Assembly: GCA_019096195.1 (NCBI GenBank) | Contig: JAGTXK010000105.1 | Span: 1-64,000, forward strand | Length of the DNA: 64,000 nucleotides | Direction: 5' to 3' | Source of the DNA: Boletus sp. NGJ | Lineage: Eukaryota; Basidiomycota; Agaricomycetes; Boletales; Boletaceae | Part shown: positions 11,724 to 22,960 of the stretch, piece after piece | Layout of the letters: each line of letters opens with the position of its first letter | How positions within the stretch are numbered: position 1 is the stretch's first letter | Notes under the pieces: model-generated | The model's input: only the letters and a program-made list of their open reading frames with translations | The model's database searches: none | Told to the model about the DNA's origin: nothing | Position numbers and translations under genes: made by a program

Positions 11724-12188
11724 TGGGAACGTGAACGTGAGGTATGGACGTGCGTCAAACTCAGTGGGGAACGTCTGAATTGGAGTCCACTGCACCAGAG
11801 TGAGGGAAACTCGACTCGTTAGTGTCACTGAGAGGTGGATAATGGACGGTTTGCGATTGGTTGGATCACCGGCCGGCTGCCCGCGCCTATCTGGCTTAGC
11901 TCCGCGTGACTGAGTTGGTCCGACTCCTACCGCGTATCACGGCTTTATAGTAATAGCCTTTTGCAATGACTCTTGGAATGATTTTACCTGAACAACGCCC
12001 AATGTCGATGATGTGGATCCTGTACTGTAAATTGGGAGCGGCGACTGGCACGGGACGACCTCTAAGCAAGGCAAGCAAAAATATGGTATTCAGAAACCCC
12101 AAGTACGTTTACAACAACAACAACAAAAAAAAAAACAAGAAATTGAATCATCTCTTACACCACGATTCCACGGTCGTATAGATAGCAA
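11724..12188. other. Spacer between FCY2-like and CorA-like A
   Basis: Upstream region of the permease and downstream region of the CorA-like gene. A CAA/A-rich simple tract lies at about 12111-12140. No gene is supported. Confidence 0.5.
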
Positions 12189-14414
12189 TTAACTTCCTAC
12201 CCAGCGTCTTTTAGTCTGCGCATCTGCATTAGCAGCTGGCCGAGTCATCTTCTTCATCATGTCGCGACCATAAAATACTGGCCACGCGATACGTCTCACG
12301 ATATGACGTCCGCCTGGGTGGAAAGTACTGGGCTCCTGCAGGGCGATCGCGATCCATGCAGTGATCATCATCAGGATAACGGTGCTCTCGATATACGCGG
12401 CCAAGGTCTCAGAGGTGCCAGGGTTGATCTCTGCGACGTTCATTCCGAACACGCTCTATCAACGTTACCATCAGTCACGGAGGGAAACGGGTGAAACGGA
12501 CAACTCACGGCAATAAAATTTGCAGGGAGGAATATCATAGTCAGGTACGAAATCTGGTGACCAACGGTAACCATCACAAAGCAGAGACCGTGAACGTTCA
12601 TGCTCACTTGTTTCATAGCGGCAGAGTCCCGCATGGTTGCCTTGGTCAACTCCTGCATGCTTCTGCTGTCTTCAATGTTGACAGTCGAGAACGACTGGTC
12701 ACATTCCATTAGAAAATCCGTGGCCAGAGGGTATCGGAAGAGACGAACCAGCGCCATCACATTTTTTAACCGATCCGATTGTATCAGCCTCTGTTTCTCC
12801 AGTCGAGCGATCTCAGACAACAGGTTCTCTGATTCCAGCGTCAATAGTTCCATGGATTCATCTCGGTCAGGATCTTTGTCCATGGCCGGGTTGGGCGTAT
12901 CTCGCACGAACTCGACTGATTTACGAAAGTCGCGTAAAAGTTGCTCATAGTAGAGTAGGTGAGCTTGCAATTTGTGCAACTCTCGCGTGTGCTCAATGTG
13001 AGTTGTGATGTCGGTAGCTTCCTACAAGAACCATCTGAGCACACATAAACATCGAGCGAATACCGTCTTACGAGCTGCTCGCTCAGATGTGCGTAAAGCA
13101 CCTCCAGCGCTTCGTCCCACGCATACAGCGCGTACCAGAGGATAGCAAGAAATACAAAGGTCGGATCCTTTGATCTGCCGTAGATTTTCGACCAATATAC
13201 ACTGTCACCAGTTCTTTGCGCAAGAGATTGGAGGTGTTCTGCTGTCGTCCTCTGGAGTTCCGAATTGTGATGGTATGATATGATAACGTTGTCTTTCGTA
13301 CTGCGGACCATGTGTATGGCAAGTAAATCTTGTAGTAAGACTGTTTGTTCTAGGTAATCGTCAGTCGGCGCATGTGGGGATACATTGCGACTCTTATACG
13401 TACCCGACAGAACGAGAGGAGCCTGTGTATCGATGGTGTGTTCCGTATCTAACCCAACTCAGCCATAATCGGCTTGAAATCAAATGCGACAGATACCTGT
13501 CATACGTGCTAGCACCTTTTTTGGCCCTTTGTCTGGTGGGTATGTTGTTTCATTTGATGCTGTGGGATCGATCTTCTCCCATTGATTGTTGACTGCGCGT
13601 ATAAACGGGAGGACAACGGTGATATCTAGATAGCGTGAGCTGCACACAACATGGCGTCAGGCGGATCACGCACGATCTCCTATCGCGTGGTGTGGGTCTT
13701 CTTGATACCGCGATGGAATCCAGTTTGCAGAAGAGGCAAAGAAAAAGGGCTCGATGTTATAACTGGGTGCGTGCCATGAGGATAAAATAGACGCTCATCA
13801 CAGGCAACGCACCGTGCACCCAACATCCTCAGTGCACTCAAGGTAATGTTCTCGATGAAAAGGGCTTGAACGCGGAGCTTCGAATTGAACTGCCAAGTAC
13901 CTCAGCTTCACATCAACGACGTGGCGTGAAACAAGGCGCTCACCGGTTTTTGTAGCTCGTCCCAAAACTCCCTTGCCGAAGTAGGATCCGAGGGTATTGA
14001 ACGAGGTTGCGCCCTTTCCTCCTCAGGCCTGTCAAATGTGCCATCCTTGAATACGTCCACTTTGTGTATTTGGCAAGCATATCGGTCTTGGCAAATCGTC
14101 AGCATGCGGCATCGCTCCACCTGGTCTGGGGTCCAGTTTCCGAAATGGCTTTGAGGGTATTTGGTCCACGGTTCGTGTGCGCCAGGCGAAAGCATTGGAA
14201 CGTTGGCGTTGTCTTTACTGAAATCCATCCATGGCCATGGTGCTGACGGTGCCGCATGGCGGTACCTGCCAGATCATCAACATCCTCTACGACCGCCATA
14301 AAAAAGGGTTCAAGTTTACTTGGGCGGTGGCACCTTTTGGTCCTCTGGAAGCTCTGACACGTCCCACTGAACCTCACGCGGGAGTGTCGCTCGAGTGGCG
14401 GTTGTTGTGGCCAT
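12189..14414 (-). CDS. CorA-like divalent-cation transporter family protein, copy A
   Basis: Fungal relative of the CorA/ZntB Mg2+ channel family with two C-terminal helices. ATG at 14414 starts MATTTATRATLPREVQ; after intron 1 comes YRHAAPSAPWPWMDF, shared by all four copies in this window. Then SHFGNWTPDQVERCRML, ITVVLPFIRAVNNQ, a soluble domain with QRTGDSVYWSKIYGRSKDPTFVF, and a long helix LHKLQAHLLYYEQLLRDFRKSVEFV. The membrane end has helix 1 SYLTMIFLPANFIA, the FGMNVAEINP loop (GMN signature kept) and helix 2 ILMMITAWIAIAL. At least six short introns. Downstream in tandem is copy B, 578 bases away on the same strand. Function as a metal channel is inferred from family; the large N-terminal domain is unlike bacterial CorA. 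Confidence 0.75.
13025..13209 (-). repeat. 185-base tract identical to 15819-16003
   Basis: By direct reading this stretch of CorA-like A is identical to the matching stretch of copy B, including the intron that starts GTAAGACGG on the minus strand. Right of 13209 identity drops sharply to around 75%. Two other nearly identical tracts pair about 13640-13800 with 16430-16590 and about 13905-14148 with 16695-16942. Confidence 0.85.
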
Positions 14415-14991
14415 TGCTGGAAGGAAGAGATGAGGAAGGAAGGTGCCTGGAAACATTGCATTGTGAGATGAGCGCTACCCTTAAGCAAGGGCGCTCATTC
14501 CGGCCCTGAGCGGAGCTGCTCGAAGCAATGGGCCGACTCCCACGATAGTGCGGACGAAACATCCAAGCACTGCCTGCAAAACGGAAGCAAACCTTGACCG
14601 ATGTACCACAGGTCCAGGGGTTGAAGCAGTTGCCGCTTCGTCGTGCATGATAACCACCAAATTGTCGTGCTACATTCGAGATACGTCGTCGACGGTCGTA
14701 ATGCATGGGATGGTAGTAATACATGGGAAGAGTCAAGTGGGGGAGAGAGGGAACTTTGGTTTGTGTACCAGTAACTCATTGCAAGAGGGTCAATTATTAC
14801 AAACTCCACTAATGCAATGGAAACAACCATCCATCTGAAGCCAACACGCCCGAGCATGTCCACAATAACAAAAATTGAATCGACTGAAGGCTCTAACTTC
14901 ATATAGATACTTCAACTATTCCATGTCGATGCAAATAGTAACATGCGCCCCGTATATTCAAAATGAATATATCACCTACTATATTACCAGG
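14415..14991. other. Spacer between CorA-like A and B
   Basis: Contains the presumed promoter of copy A. AT-rich near 14870-14990. No gene is supported. Confidence 0.5.
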
Positions 14992-17208
14992 TCAACGTCC
15001 TGCCGTCTGCCGACCAAGGGATTCTTTGACCGCCGCCATCGCCCATTTCATCTTGTCGTAGAAAAAGAATACCGGCCATGCGATACGTTTCATGAATTGA
15101 GGTCCGCCTGGGTGAAAAGAACTGTGACTGTGCAGGGCTATCACGAGCCATACAGTGATCACTGTCAAGATAACGGCGCTCTCAATGTACGCGGCCAAGG
15201 TCTCAGAGGTGCCAGGGTTGATCTCTGCGACGTTCATTCCGAACACGCTCTATCAACGTTACCATAAGTCACGGAAGGAGACCAGTGACGCGGAAAACTC
15301 ACGGAAAGGAAACTTGCAGGCAGAAATACCATAGTTAAGTAAGATATCTGGTGACCAACGGTAAGCATCGCAAATCGGAGGCCCTGAACGCTCTCATGCT
15401 CACTTGTTTCATAGCGCTAGAATCCCGTATGGTTGCCTTGGTCAGTGCCTGCATGCTTCTGCTGTCTTCAATGTTGACGGTCGAGTATGACTGGTCACTT
15501 TCCGTTAGAAAGTCCATGACTGCAGAATATCGCGAGACAAACCAGCGCCATCGCGTTTTTTAACCGATCCGACTGTATCAGCCTCTGTTTCTCCAGTCGA
15601 TCGATCTCCGACAACAGGTTCTCTGATTCTAGCTTCAATAGTTTCTTGGAATCTTCTCGGTCAGGATCATCGTCCATGGCCGGGTTGGGCGTATCTCGCA
15701 CGAACTCGACTGATTTACAAAAGTCGCGGAGAAGTTGCTCATAGTAGAGTAGGTGAGCTTGCAATTTGTGCAACTCTCGCGTGTGCTCAATGTGAGTTGT
15801 GACGTCGGTAGCTTCCTGCAAGAACCATCTGAGCACACATAAACATCGAGCGAATACCGTCTTACGAGCTGCTCGCTCAGATGTGCGTAAAGCACCTCCA
15901 GCGCTTCGTCCCACGCATACAGCGCGTACCAGAGGATAGCAAGAAATACAAAGGTCGGATCCTTTGATCTGCCGTAGATTTTCGACCAATATACACTGTC
16001 ACCCGTCCGTTGCACCAGAGATCGGAGGCGTCTAGCTGTCGTCTTCTGGAGCTCCGAATTGTGATGGTATGAGATGATAACGTTGTCTCTCGTACTGCGG
16101 ACCATGTGTATGGCGAGTAGGTCTTGTAGCAAAATCTTTTGGTCTAAAAAACCGTCAGTCAGCGCATGTGGAATATATTGCGACTCTTGTGCGTACCAGA
16201 CAAAACGAGAGGAGCCTGTGTGTCAATGGTCTGCTTCTTGTCTGAGCAAAGTTAGTTATTATCGGCCTGAAATCGAATGCGACAGATACCTGTCACAGGT
16301 GCTAGTCCCTGTTCTGGCCCTTTTTCTGGTGGGTCATGTGTCTCATTTGACGGTATGGGACTGACCCTCTCCCGCTGGTTGTTGACTGCGCGTATAAACG
16401 GGAGGACAACAGTGATATCTAAATAACGTGAGCTAAACACAAACATGGAGTCAGGGAGATCACGCACGATCTCCTGTCGCGTGGTGTGGGTCTTCTTGAT
16501 ACCGCGATGGAATCCAGTTTGCAGAAGAGGCAAAGAAAAAGGGCTCGATGTTATAACTGGGTGCGTGCCATGAGGATAAAATAGACGCTCGTCACAGGCA
16601 ACGCACCGTGCACCATATATCCGCAGCACATCCAGGGTAATATTTTCGATGAAAATGGCTCGAACGCGGAAGTCTGAATCGAACTGTCAAGTACCTCAGA
16701 ATCACATCAACGACGTGGCGTGAAACAAGGCGCTCACCGGTTTTTGTAACTCGTCCCAAAACTCCCTTGCCGAAGTAGGATCCGAGGGTATTGAACGAGG
16801 TTGCGCCCTTTCTTCCTCAGGCCTGTCAAATGTGCCATCCTTGAATACGTCCACTTTGTGTATTTGGCAAGCATATCGGTCTTGGCAAATCGTCAGCATG
16901 CGGCATCGCTCCACCTGGTCTGGGGTCCAGTTTCCGAAATGACTTTGAGGATATCGGGCCCACGGTTCGGCTGTTCCAGGCGACAACGGTGCAACCTTGG
17001 CCTCGTCTTTGCTGAAATCCATCCATGGCCATGGTGCTGATGGTGCCGCGTGTCGGTACCTGCCAGACCATCAACATCCTCGCAGACGCCACCAAAAAAG
17101 CGTTTCAGCTCACTTGGGAGGTGGCACCCTTTGTTCCTCAGTGAAGTCCGCCACATCTTGCTGAACCTCACGAGGGAATGTCACTCGAATGTCGGGTGCT
17201 GGGGTCAT
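14992..17208 (-). CDS. CorA-like divalent-cation transporter family protein, copy B
   Basis: Tandem paralogue of copy A with the same exon plan. ATG at 17208 gives MTPAPDIRVTFPREVQQD; exon 2 has YRHAAPSAPWPWMDF and SHFGNWTPDQVERCRML. The middle includes ITVVLPFIRAVNNQ and VYWSKIYGRSKDPTFVF. The membrane end reads FGMNVAEINPGTSETLAAY with GMN intact, then helix 2 ILTVITVWLVIAL and a basic tail ending GRQTAGR. Coding blocks that are nearly identical to copy A alternate with clearly diverged blocks (first exon, last exon), suggesting partial homogenisation after duplication. No frame break was found, but every splice site was not verified. Confidence 0.75.
15819..16003 (-). repeat. Partner of the 185-base identical tract in copy A
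   Basis: Identical, base for base as read, to 13025-13209, intron included. The flank to the right (from 16004) diverges at once; the flank to the left differs at about two positions in 35. Confidence 0.85.
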
Positions 17209-17734
17209 TGGAGGGAGGGAGGTGAACGGTGAGGTGAGAGTGCTGGTTGCCTAAGAATAGGATTGGCGCTAACTAGCAGGGCGCTCGTTCCGGCCTGGAC
17301 AAATCGCCATTGGGAACATGCTGTCAAAATGAACAGGTGTCCCTAGTAAACGTGCGAGCGGGTTGGCCCATGATTAATTGATTGATTGAGTGATCCGATT
17401 CGTCGCCACGGCATTAGAAAGGGCACTGTTACCACCACCCTTGCCAAGTCGAAATTTCGAGCAACGCGCGGTTGCAAGAGTCACTTTGTGAGAGTCTTAA
17501 GACTAGCACCAAACCAAAGTACGTTCGTTTCGGTAGACTATTGCGTGTCTCTTGAAATCAGGACATTTCGGTATCCTATTACAGTACATAAGAAATGTGG
17601 CGCGCAAGCTGGGCAGGCACGATGTGTGATGGCATGTGATGCCCAGCATTTGGGATCCCGGCGGCACATTCACTTACTGTGCTCCTCCAGTCGTCCATGG
17701 ATCATATTACGATGAGTATAGTACAAACCATCTC
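17209..17734. other. Spacer between CorA-like B and SEC5
   Basis: Upstream of copy B and downstream of SEC5. No gene or repeat is supported. Confidence 0.5.
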
Positions 17735-20700
17735 CTAAACAGCCGACCGTTTCTGTCCGGCAGAACGTGGGGTACTTTCTCCTTTTGATTTCGACTTTTC
17801 GCTCGTCGCTTTCGAACCATTCTTTTCCTTTGCCTGCCTGAAACACATGAACTCGATGCTAGTCGCCCGTCGACTTTCAGCCAGTATCCTCTTGACGTTG
17901 TCAAGGTGCCTCTGCAAGTTCTCGTCCCCGGGACGGCGGGCATACGCCATAGATATCTTGTTGTATAGTTCGGAAAGCGTCTTCGTCGCTGCAGGCGACA
18001 CGTAACGGGCCAGCGTTTGATGCATGAACTCAATCTCGAGAGTCGCCTGAAGTAGGTAATCACTCTCCGGCGGATTTCCAAACGAGCGAGGTGATGCTTA
18101 CCCGCAACATTCCGCCCATTCCAAAACGTTTGACTTGCTGGAAAGAGCGCAAGGCCTCGTCTGCGGCATCCTCAACGAGCGTGTATATAACACGGTCGAT
18201 CAGCCCTTCTGAGACACGACTGACTTGTGCATGAATCTCTACGAGTGTCATCGACGCTCGGAACATATAAGGCCGAATTTCTATTTGGGATTCAGAACCT
18301 CCGTAGGTCAGCGAGTTTCAGGCGTCGTGCTCACCAGTTGGCTGTGGGGTCTCGTACCAGTCCATCTCGCGATCCAGAATACCTTCTCGTAGTATCTTGG
18401 TCACCGTGCCAGACTTGGGCTTCACATACGAATCAAACAACCTCCTGTCCAGCGCTTGTACCACCTTGACGAGAGTCTACAACAAGTTGGGTCGTCATAT
18501 TTCTGGCAATACGGCAACGAGGAACACACATGACGATCATCTTCTTTGGACACACCAAATGCACTTTCCAGCTGAGAAATCATGTTGGGAATCAGCGTTC
18601 CCGAAAGGTATACAAAGTTGGACAATATGAGGAGGAGTCTGGTGTCCTACTCAACCATCAGATGATTGAATTCCCACTGATTTATCGTACTCACTACATC
18701 GTTCAAATCAAACGGCTTTGATGGCGATTGTTGGCCTGGACCGGAATTCTCCGTCGTTATGGACCATTCGGGTGAAGTCAGAAGAACTAAACCATCTAAA
18801 AATGCGTAAACAGCGTCCAGGAATGCTTTCGTGATCTTTGCCATAAACGCAGGCGAGATTTGGTTCTGCTGAATGGTCCGGAATGAAGAAGAAGTCGACG
18901 ATAACTCGATCCCTCCGGCGAATTTTAATGCAGACGTGGTCAGATGTCTCTGGAACACGTCAAGCAGAAACATGAACTGTGTCACAGAAGGATCCGGCGT
19001 AGACGGTGTCCACGTTTCGAGGAGGTGGAATAGAGTTGCGTCTGTTGGTCATCGTGGTCAGTAGCATATATGAAGGAAGTTCGTGACAACAACCTCGTAA
19101 CCAAACACGGACAAGGATGTCCCCGAATTTCCATCGCGCGCTTGCCACCAGATTCCTAAGATTCGAGCTAGTCTCTGGAACGATGTCCATTCCCGTCACC
19201 TCATTAGCGCAATCTTGGATCTCAATAAGAATCTTGATCAAAAAGTGGGCAGTGGTCAAGGAATTTGAGTGTCTCGGAAGCAGTTTTGGTGAGGGGTCGT
19301 TGGTATTCCTTTGCATCACGACTGCATCAGAAAGATTGAAAAACTCAGACAAGAGTGAAACATAGAGTTTCATGATATCAAGCGCGATTTGGCTGCATTG
19401 CTGAGCGCTTCGTCGTGAGCCAGACGGCTGAAGTTATTGGCGTGAGTAAATCGTCCCCGTGATCGAGTGTTAAGGGTACCCTTTTGAATTTGCCTTCTAT
19501 AAAGCTCCTAGCAATCTTCCAGAAACTAGGAAGCGAAGAGAGCAATATCTCAGACATGTTCTTGGTCATCTCAAAGATGGCCTCCCAAACTTCATGACCT
19601 CCACTTTGGGCTGCAGATCTGGTGAGTAGTTGCCAGATTGAGAGCTACGGCAGAACCCACCGATCGTCGTTTCCGGTTGTTTCGTCTCAAGGGAGGCAAG
19701 GCATAGTTGCAGTTGAAATTTTAGTGAGGTGCTGAGACCATCAGGATCACTCGTTTCAGGAGGCACTTCGCTCAATGATTCTAGGGGAAAATTAGTAACA
19801 TCTTCTCAGCGACGAATGCACCCACTATTGATGGCTTCGACGCCAGATCTATACGAAGCATTGATCTGCTTCATGATATGGGTATGTTGGCTATCGAAAT
19901 AAGTCCATATCGGGTCTTCCGATGTGTTCAATTCTAACAGAATCCTTCCGGACGATCAGTGAACGGTTGTTTCAAAACAACAAGCAGCATACTCGATCGT
20001 TTTCTCCTGTTCCTCGGCACTCCGACTCGGTTCTTGTAGTTTTGACAAGAGAAGAGACTTCATCTCCCCCATGACCTTTTCGACATTGGACCAGACTTTT
20101 TCCAGTATGCGTTTCTGTTCGGACATGGGACCACCCGGCTTTCCGTTGGCCGAGAACTCGGCTGGTACCATTTGCCCCTGCCGAGAATCTCGAAGAAATT
20201 TTCCCTTGTTGTACGTTCGTAAAGCAGCTTCATACTTGCCCTGTGCAAAGCACTTGATTACAATAATCGTACATCAGCGAACTAGTTCTCCCACTGACCG
20301 CTTCGATAAATTCCGCGAGAGAACCCGGTAGACTGAAAAAGAATTTGGAGCGTTCAAACACGGAAAGCGTGGTGCGCAGTCTCTGAGCCTTGGCAGAGTT
20401 CTCCAAGACCGGAAGAAACACTTGGTTAGCCTTGACGGCAGAACCTATGGAGACACACGCTCAGCGAGGGAGTCGAATGGTGGAAACCACAGAATGTTGG
20501 CCTACGTTTCAGGTGATTGATGAGCGGCTTCGATGCATATTCGTTGGCGTCAGACAAGAGACCTTCTCGCATGTCAGCATACAAAGCTGGTGTGTGTGCG
20601 CGCCATGAGCAACGGTTCGGGAATATACTCGTAGCATTTACCATCCGTGGACGCCTTCACCGCGACGAAACGATCAAAATTGTCCTCGACGAGCACCCGA

Positions 20701-21210
20701 ACCTGTTCCGACCGCGCGTCAATGGACGCCTGAAGATGAGATATGCCAACAGCCAAGTCTTGATACGTCGCATTGGGGTGAACTGCGGCCAAAAAAGCCT
20801 TGGGGTCGAACGACTTTGAGCTTATCATGACAGAGGCCTCTGCGCGTTTGTCAGACACGGCTTAAGACACGACAACCTGCAAGTTCCTACTCGTTTCAGC
20901 GTCCATGCTCCGAAGACTGAGAGGACGGCGGTCAATAAGGTGTCAAGCAACAATGAAGCGATTGGCGCACTCGACAGTGGTACCTAGACCCAACGGATCG
21001 CCGTCACTGTCCCCACCGACCGAGGTGACGATGTTCGATAGTGGATCTTCCAAGTCATAATCCACTTCTTCCCACTTCCTGGTGTACATGCTTGTCAGCG
21101 TATCATTTCATAGGACTGTGGAGGGCCCACGTTGGACTAAGTGTGGTTAGCTTGTAGGCCTTGAGCAAGGATGCCTCGTCTACACCGACACTAACTCTGT
21201 TCGCTGGCAT
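17735..21210 (-). CDS. SEC5: Exocyst complex component Sec5
   Basis: Subunit of the octameric exocyst that tethers secretory vesicles to the plasma membrane at hyphal tips and septa. ATG at 21210 gives [27 protein letters not shown]; the first intron (donor GTGGGC, acceptor ACCAG) joins to [15 protein letters not shown], a join typical of fungal Sec5. Further exons show [94 protein letters not shown], and a C-terminal region ending [37 protein letters not shown] and a lysine-rich tail. More than ten short introns. Single-copy housekeeping gene; its 5' end faces away from the hydroxylase gene stop only 178 bases to the right on the same strand. Confidence 0.88.
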
Positions 21211-21387
21211 CCCACGATGAGTGTCGGCAAAAGGGATACCTTAATGAAATGTGGCTGTGCCTCATAGCTCTAAGCTTTCTGTGTCAGGGGGGATGTATTA
21301 TACCATCACTCTAATAAAGTAGGATAGGAACCAAGCAACACTGATATGTCCATCATTCGTAAAAGATGCTACCTCGGTGTCTCGTGC

Positions 21388-22844
21388 TTACACTGGGAGC
21401 ACAGTGTTAAAGAGATAGTCCCAAATCTTGCCTGTATCCCTTGCATCAGAGTGATATAACGCAATAACGATTGGACATACTGGTAACTCCGAACCCAAGC
21501 TCAAAGTTCTTGTAATGATGAGCCAAGTGGTATCTCTTCATTTCTCGCATGTATGCAGGGAGCCTGGTGTGATGCAACCTGCAAAAGATGAATATGCAAC
21601 CCAGGACAAAAAAGGGCACACTCACGCATAGTGCATGCAATCATAGAGAACGTCTATAGAATCGGTGTGAGATAGGGCTCAGCAGAACGTCAAATGGATA
21701 AGATACTCACAGAATGTGAACGCGCCGGAAATGATACCGTTTGCAACAGCAGTTGGGAATAATACGTGGGCAAGCCACGTAAATGGCGCTTGAAGGGCAG
21801 CGAACAGCATCGGTGGCATGACGAGTCTCAAACTAAAAACAATGAAAACGAGACACTTGGGAAGCGACAGCTCTTACCGGTCCATCGGCATGTAGTGATG
21901 AATACCGTGAAGCAAAAAGTGTAGAGTCAAGAAAACGGGACGATCAGGCAAGAGCTTGTCAATGTGGAAGAGGAAACGATGCAACCCATACTCTAATATT
22001 GTCCAGATAAAGTTGCCCAAGAAGAAGCAAGACAAAGCCTTGACAAAGGCTTCCGTCGACAGAAGGGACAAGACAGAAAGAGGAAATAGGGGTGCCTCCC
22101 GGAAAGTTGGCATTGGCATGGTGAATTGCAACATTGAACGCAAAAAGAGATTGACCGCGATGGGTAGCCAGACTAGGGGCACGACATACCATACCGTGCG
22201 TGTGCACAACTAATTACAGTCAGGATGATCACAAGCTAGGGGTATCACGGGAAACTCACCTCGAGCACGGTGGGGCCAAACAAACGCGCCGACTCTTTCA
22301 AATGCCGTGGTTGATGAACTTGTTTCAAGTAATACGACTTGCTGGAGAGAGGGTTAGAACTGCGCAACATAGCGCCGTCATCGAGCATACCTGAAGTTGG
22401 CATTCCACATTTGCCAGAGCAAGGGTTCTCGGAGGTTGAGAAATTGGGTCTTTTCAAAATCCTCGACAGAGTCAGTGTCCTCCGGGTGGAAATTATCCGT
22501 CGCTTCCCAATCTTTGTACAATGTGAGACGAGGTTGTGGAGAAGCAGGTACAAAGACGCACCGTCACTGACGGTTGTCGCTTCAGTGCCCAAACGACCGA
22601 TCACGTACTCTTCCAACATCTCATACGCTGATTCCGAGTGGTCGTGCGAATCCTTGTCCTTCATGATGGCTTCCACGTCCGTGCCGGCGTTGTTAAGAAT
22701 GAGGTCGTCGCCTCCGGGATGATCAGAGACAAAGGCGGTAACATCGTAGACCTTTCCTTTGAACGTCACCCAACAGCTCTGTGCACAGTTGTGTGCAGCG
22801 AGGTCTTCGAGAGCGTAGATGCGGACACGCTTCGAGATGGGCAT
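21388..22844 (-). CDS. SCS7: Cytochrome b5-fused fatty acid 2-hydroxylase (sphingolipid alpha-hydroxylase)
   Basis: Adds a 2-OH to the very-long-chain fatty acid of ceramide in the ER. ATG at 22844 (MPISKRVRIYALED) was chosen; the open frame continues upstream only to a TTG. The cytochrome b5 domain carries the haem motif VSDHPGGDDLI and a second haem His in DSHDHSESA. The hydroxylase part has helices around VVPLVWLPIAVNLFL and FFLGNFIWTILEYGLHRFLFH, with His clusters EYGLHRFLFH, HFLLHGIHHY, DCMHYALHH and RYHLAHHYKNFELGFG that bind two irons. It ends SKIWDYLFNTVLPV at 21388. Several introns of about 50-60 bases. All histidine clusters I looked for are present. Confidence 0.88.
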
Positions 22845-22960
22845 GGTCGACAATGGACACGACCAACAAATTATTAGAGTAATAAATCATTTTTGCGTGT
22901 CTGACCACTTCTCGTCCTGGAAACTAATTCACACGCTCACTCGTCATAGATCTCGTTAAT

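Noticed and set aside
22339-22722. Long plus-strand open frame inside SCS7
   Set aside because: Antisense shadow of the cytochrome b5/hydroxylase exons, which carry the haem and iron ligands.
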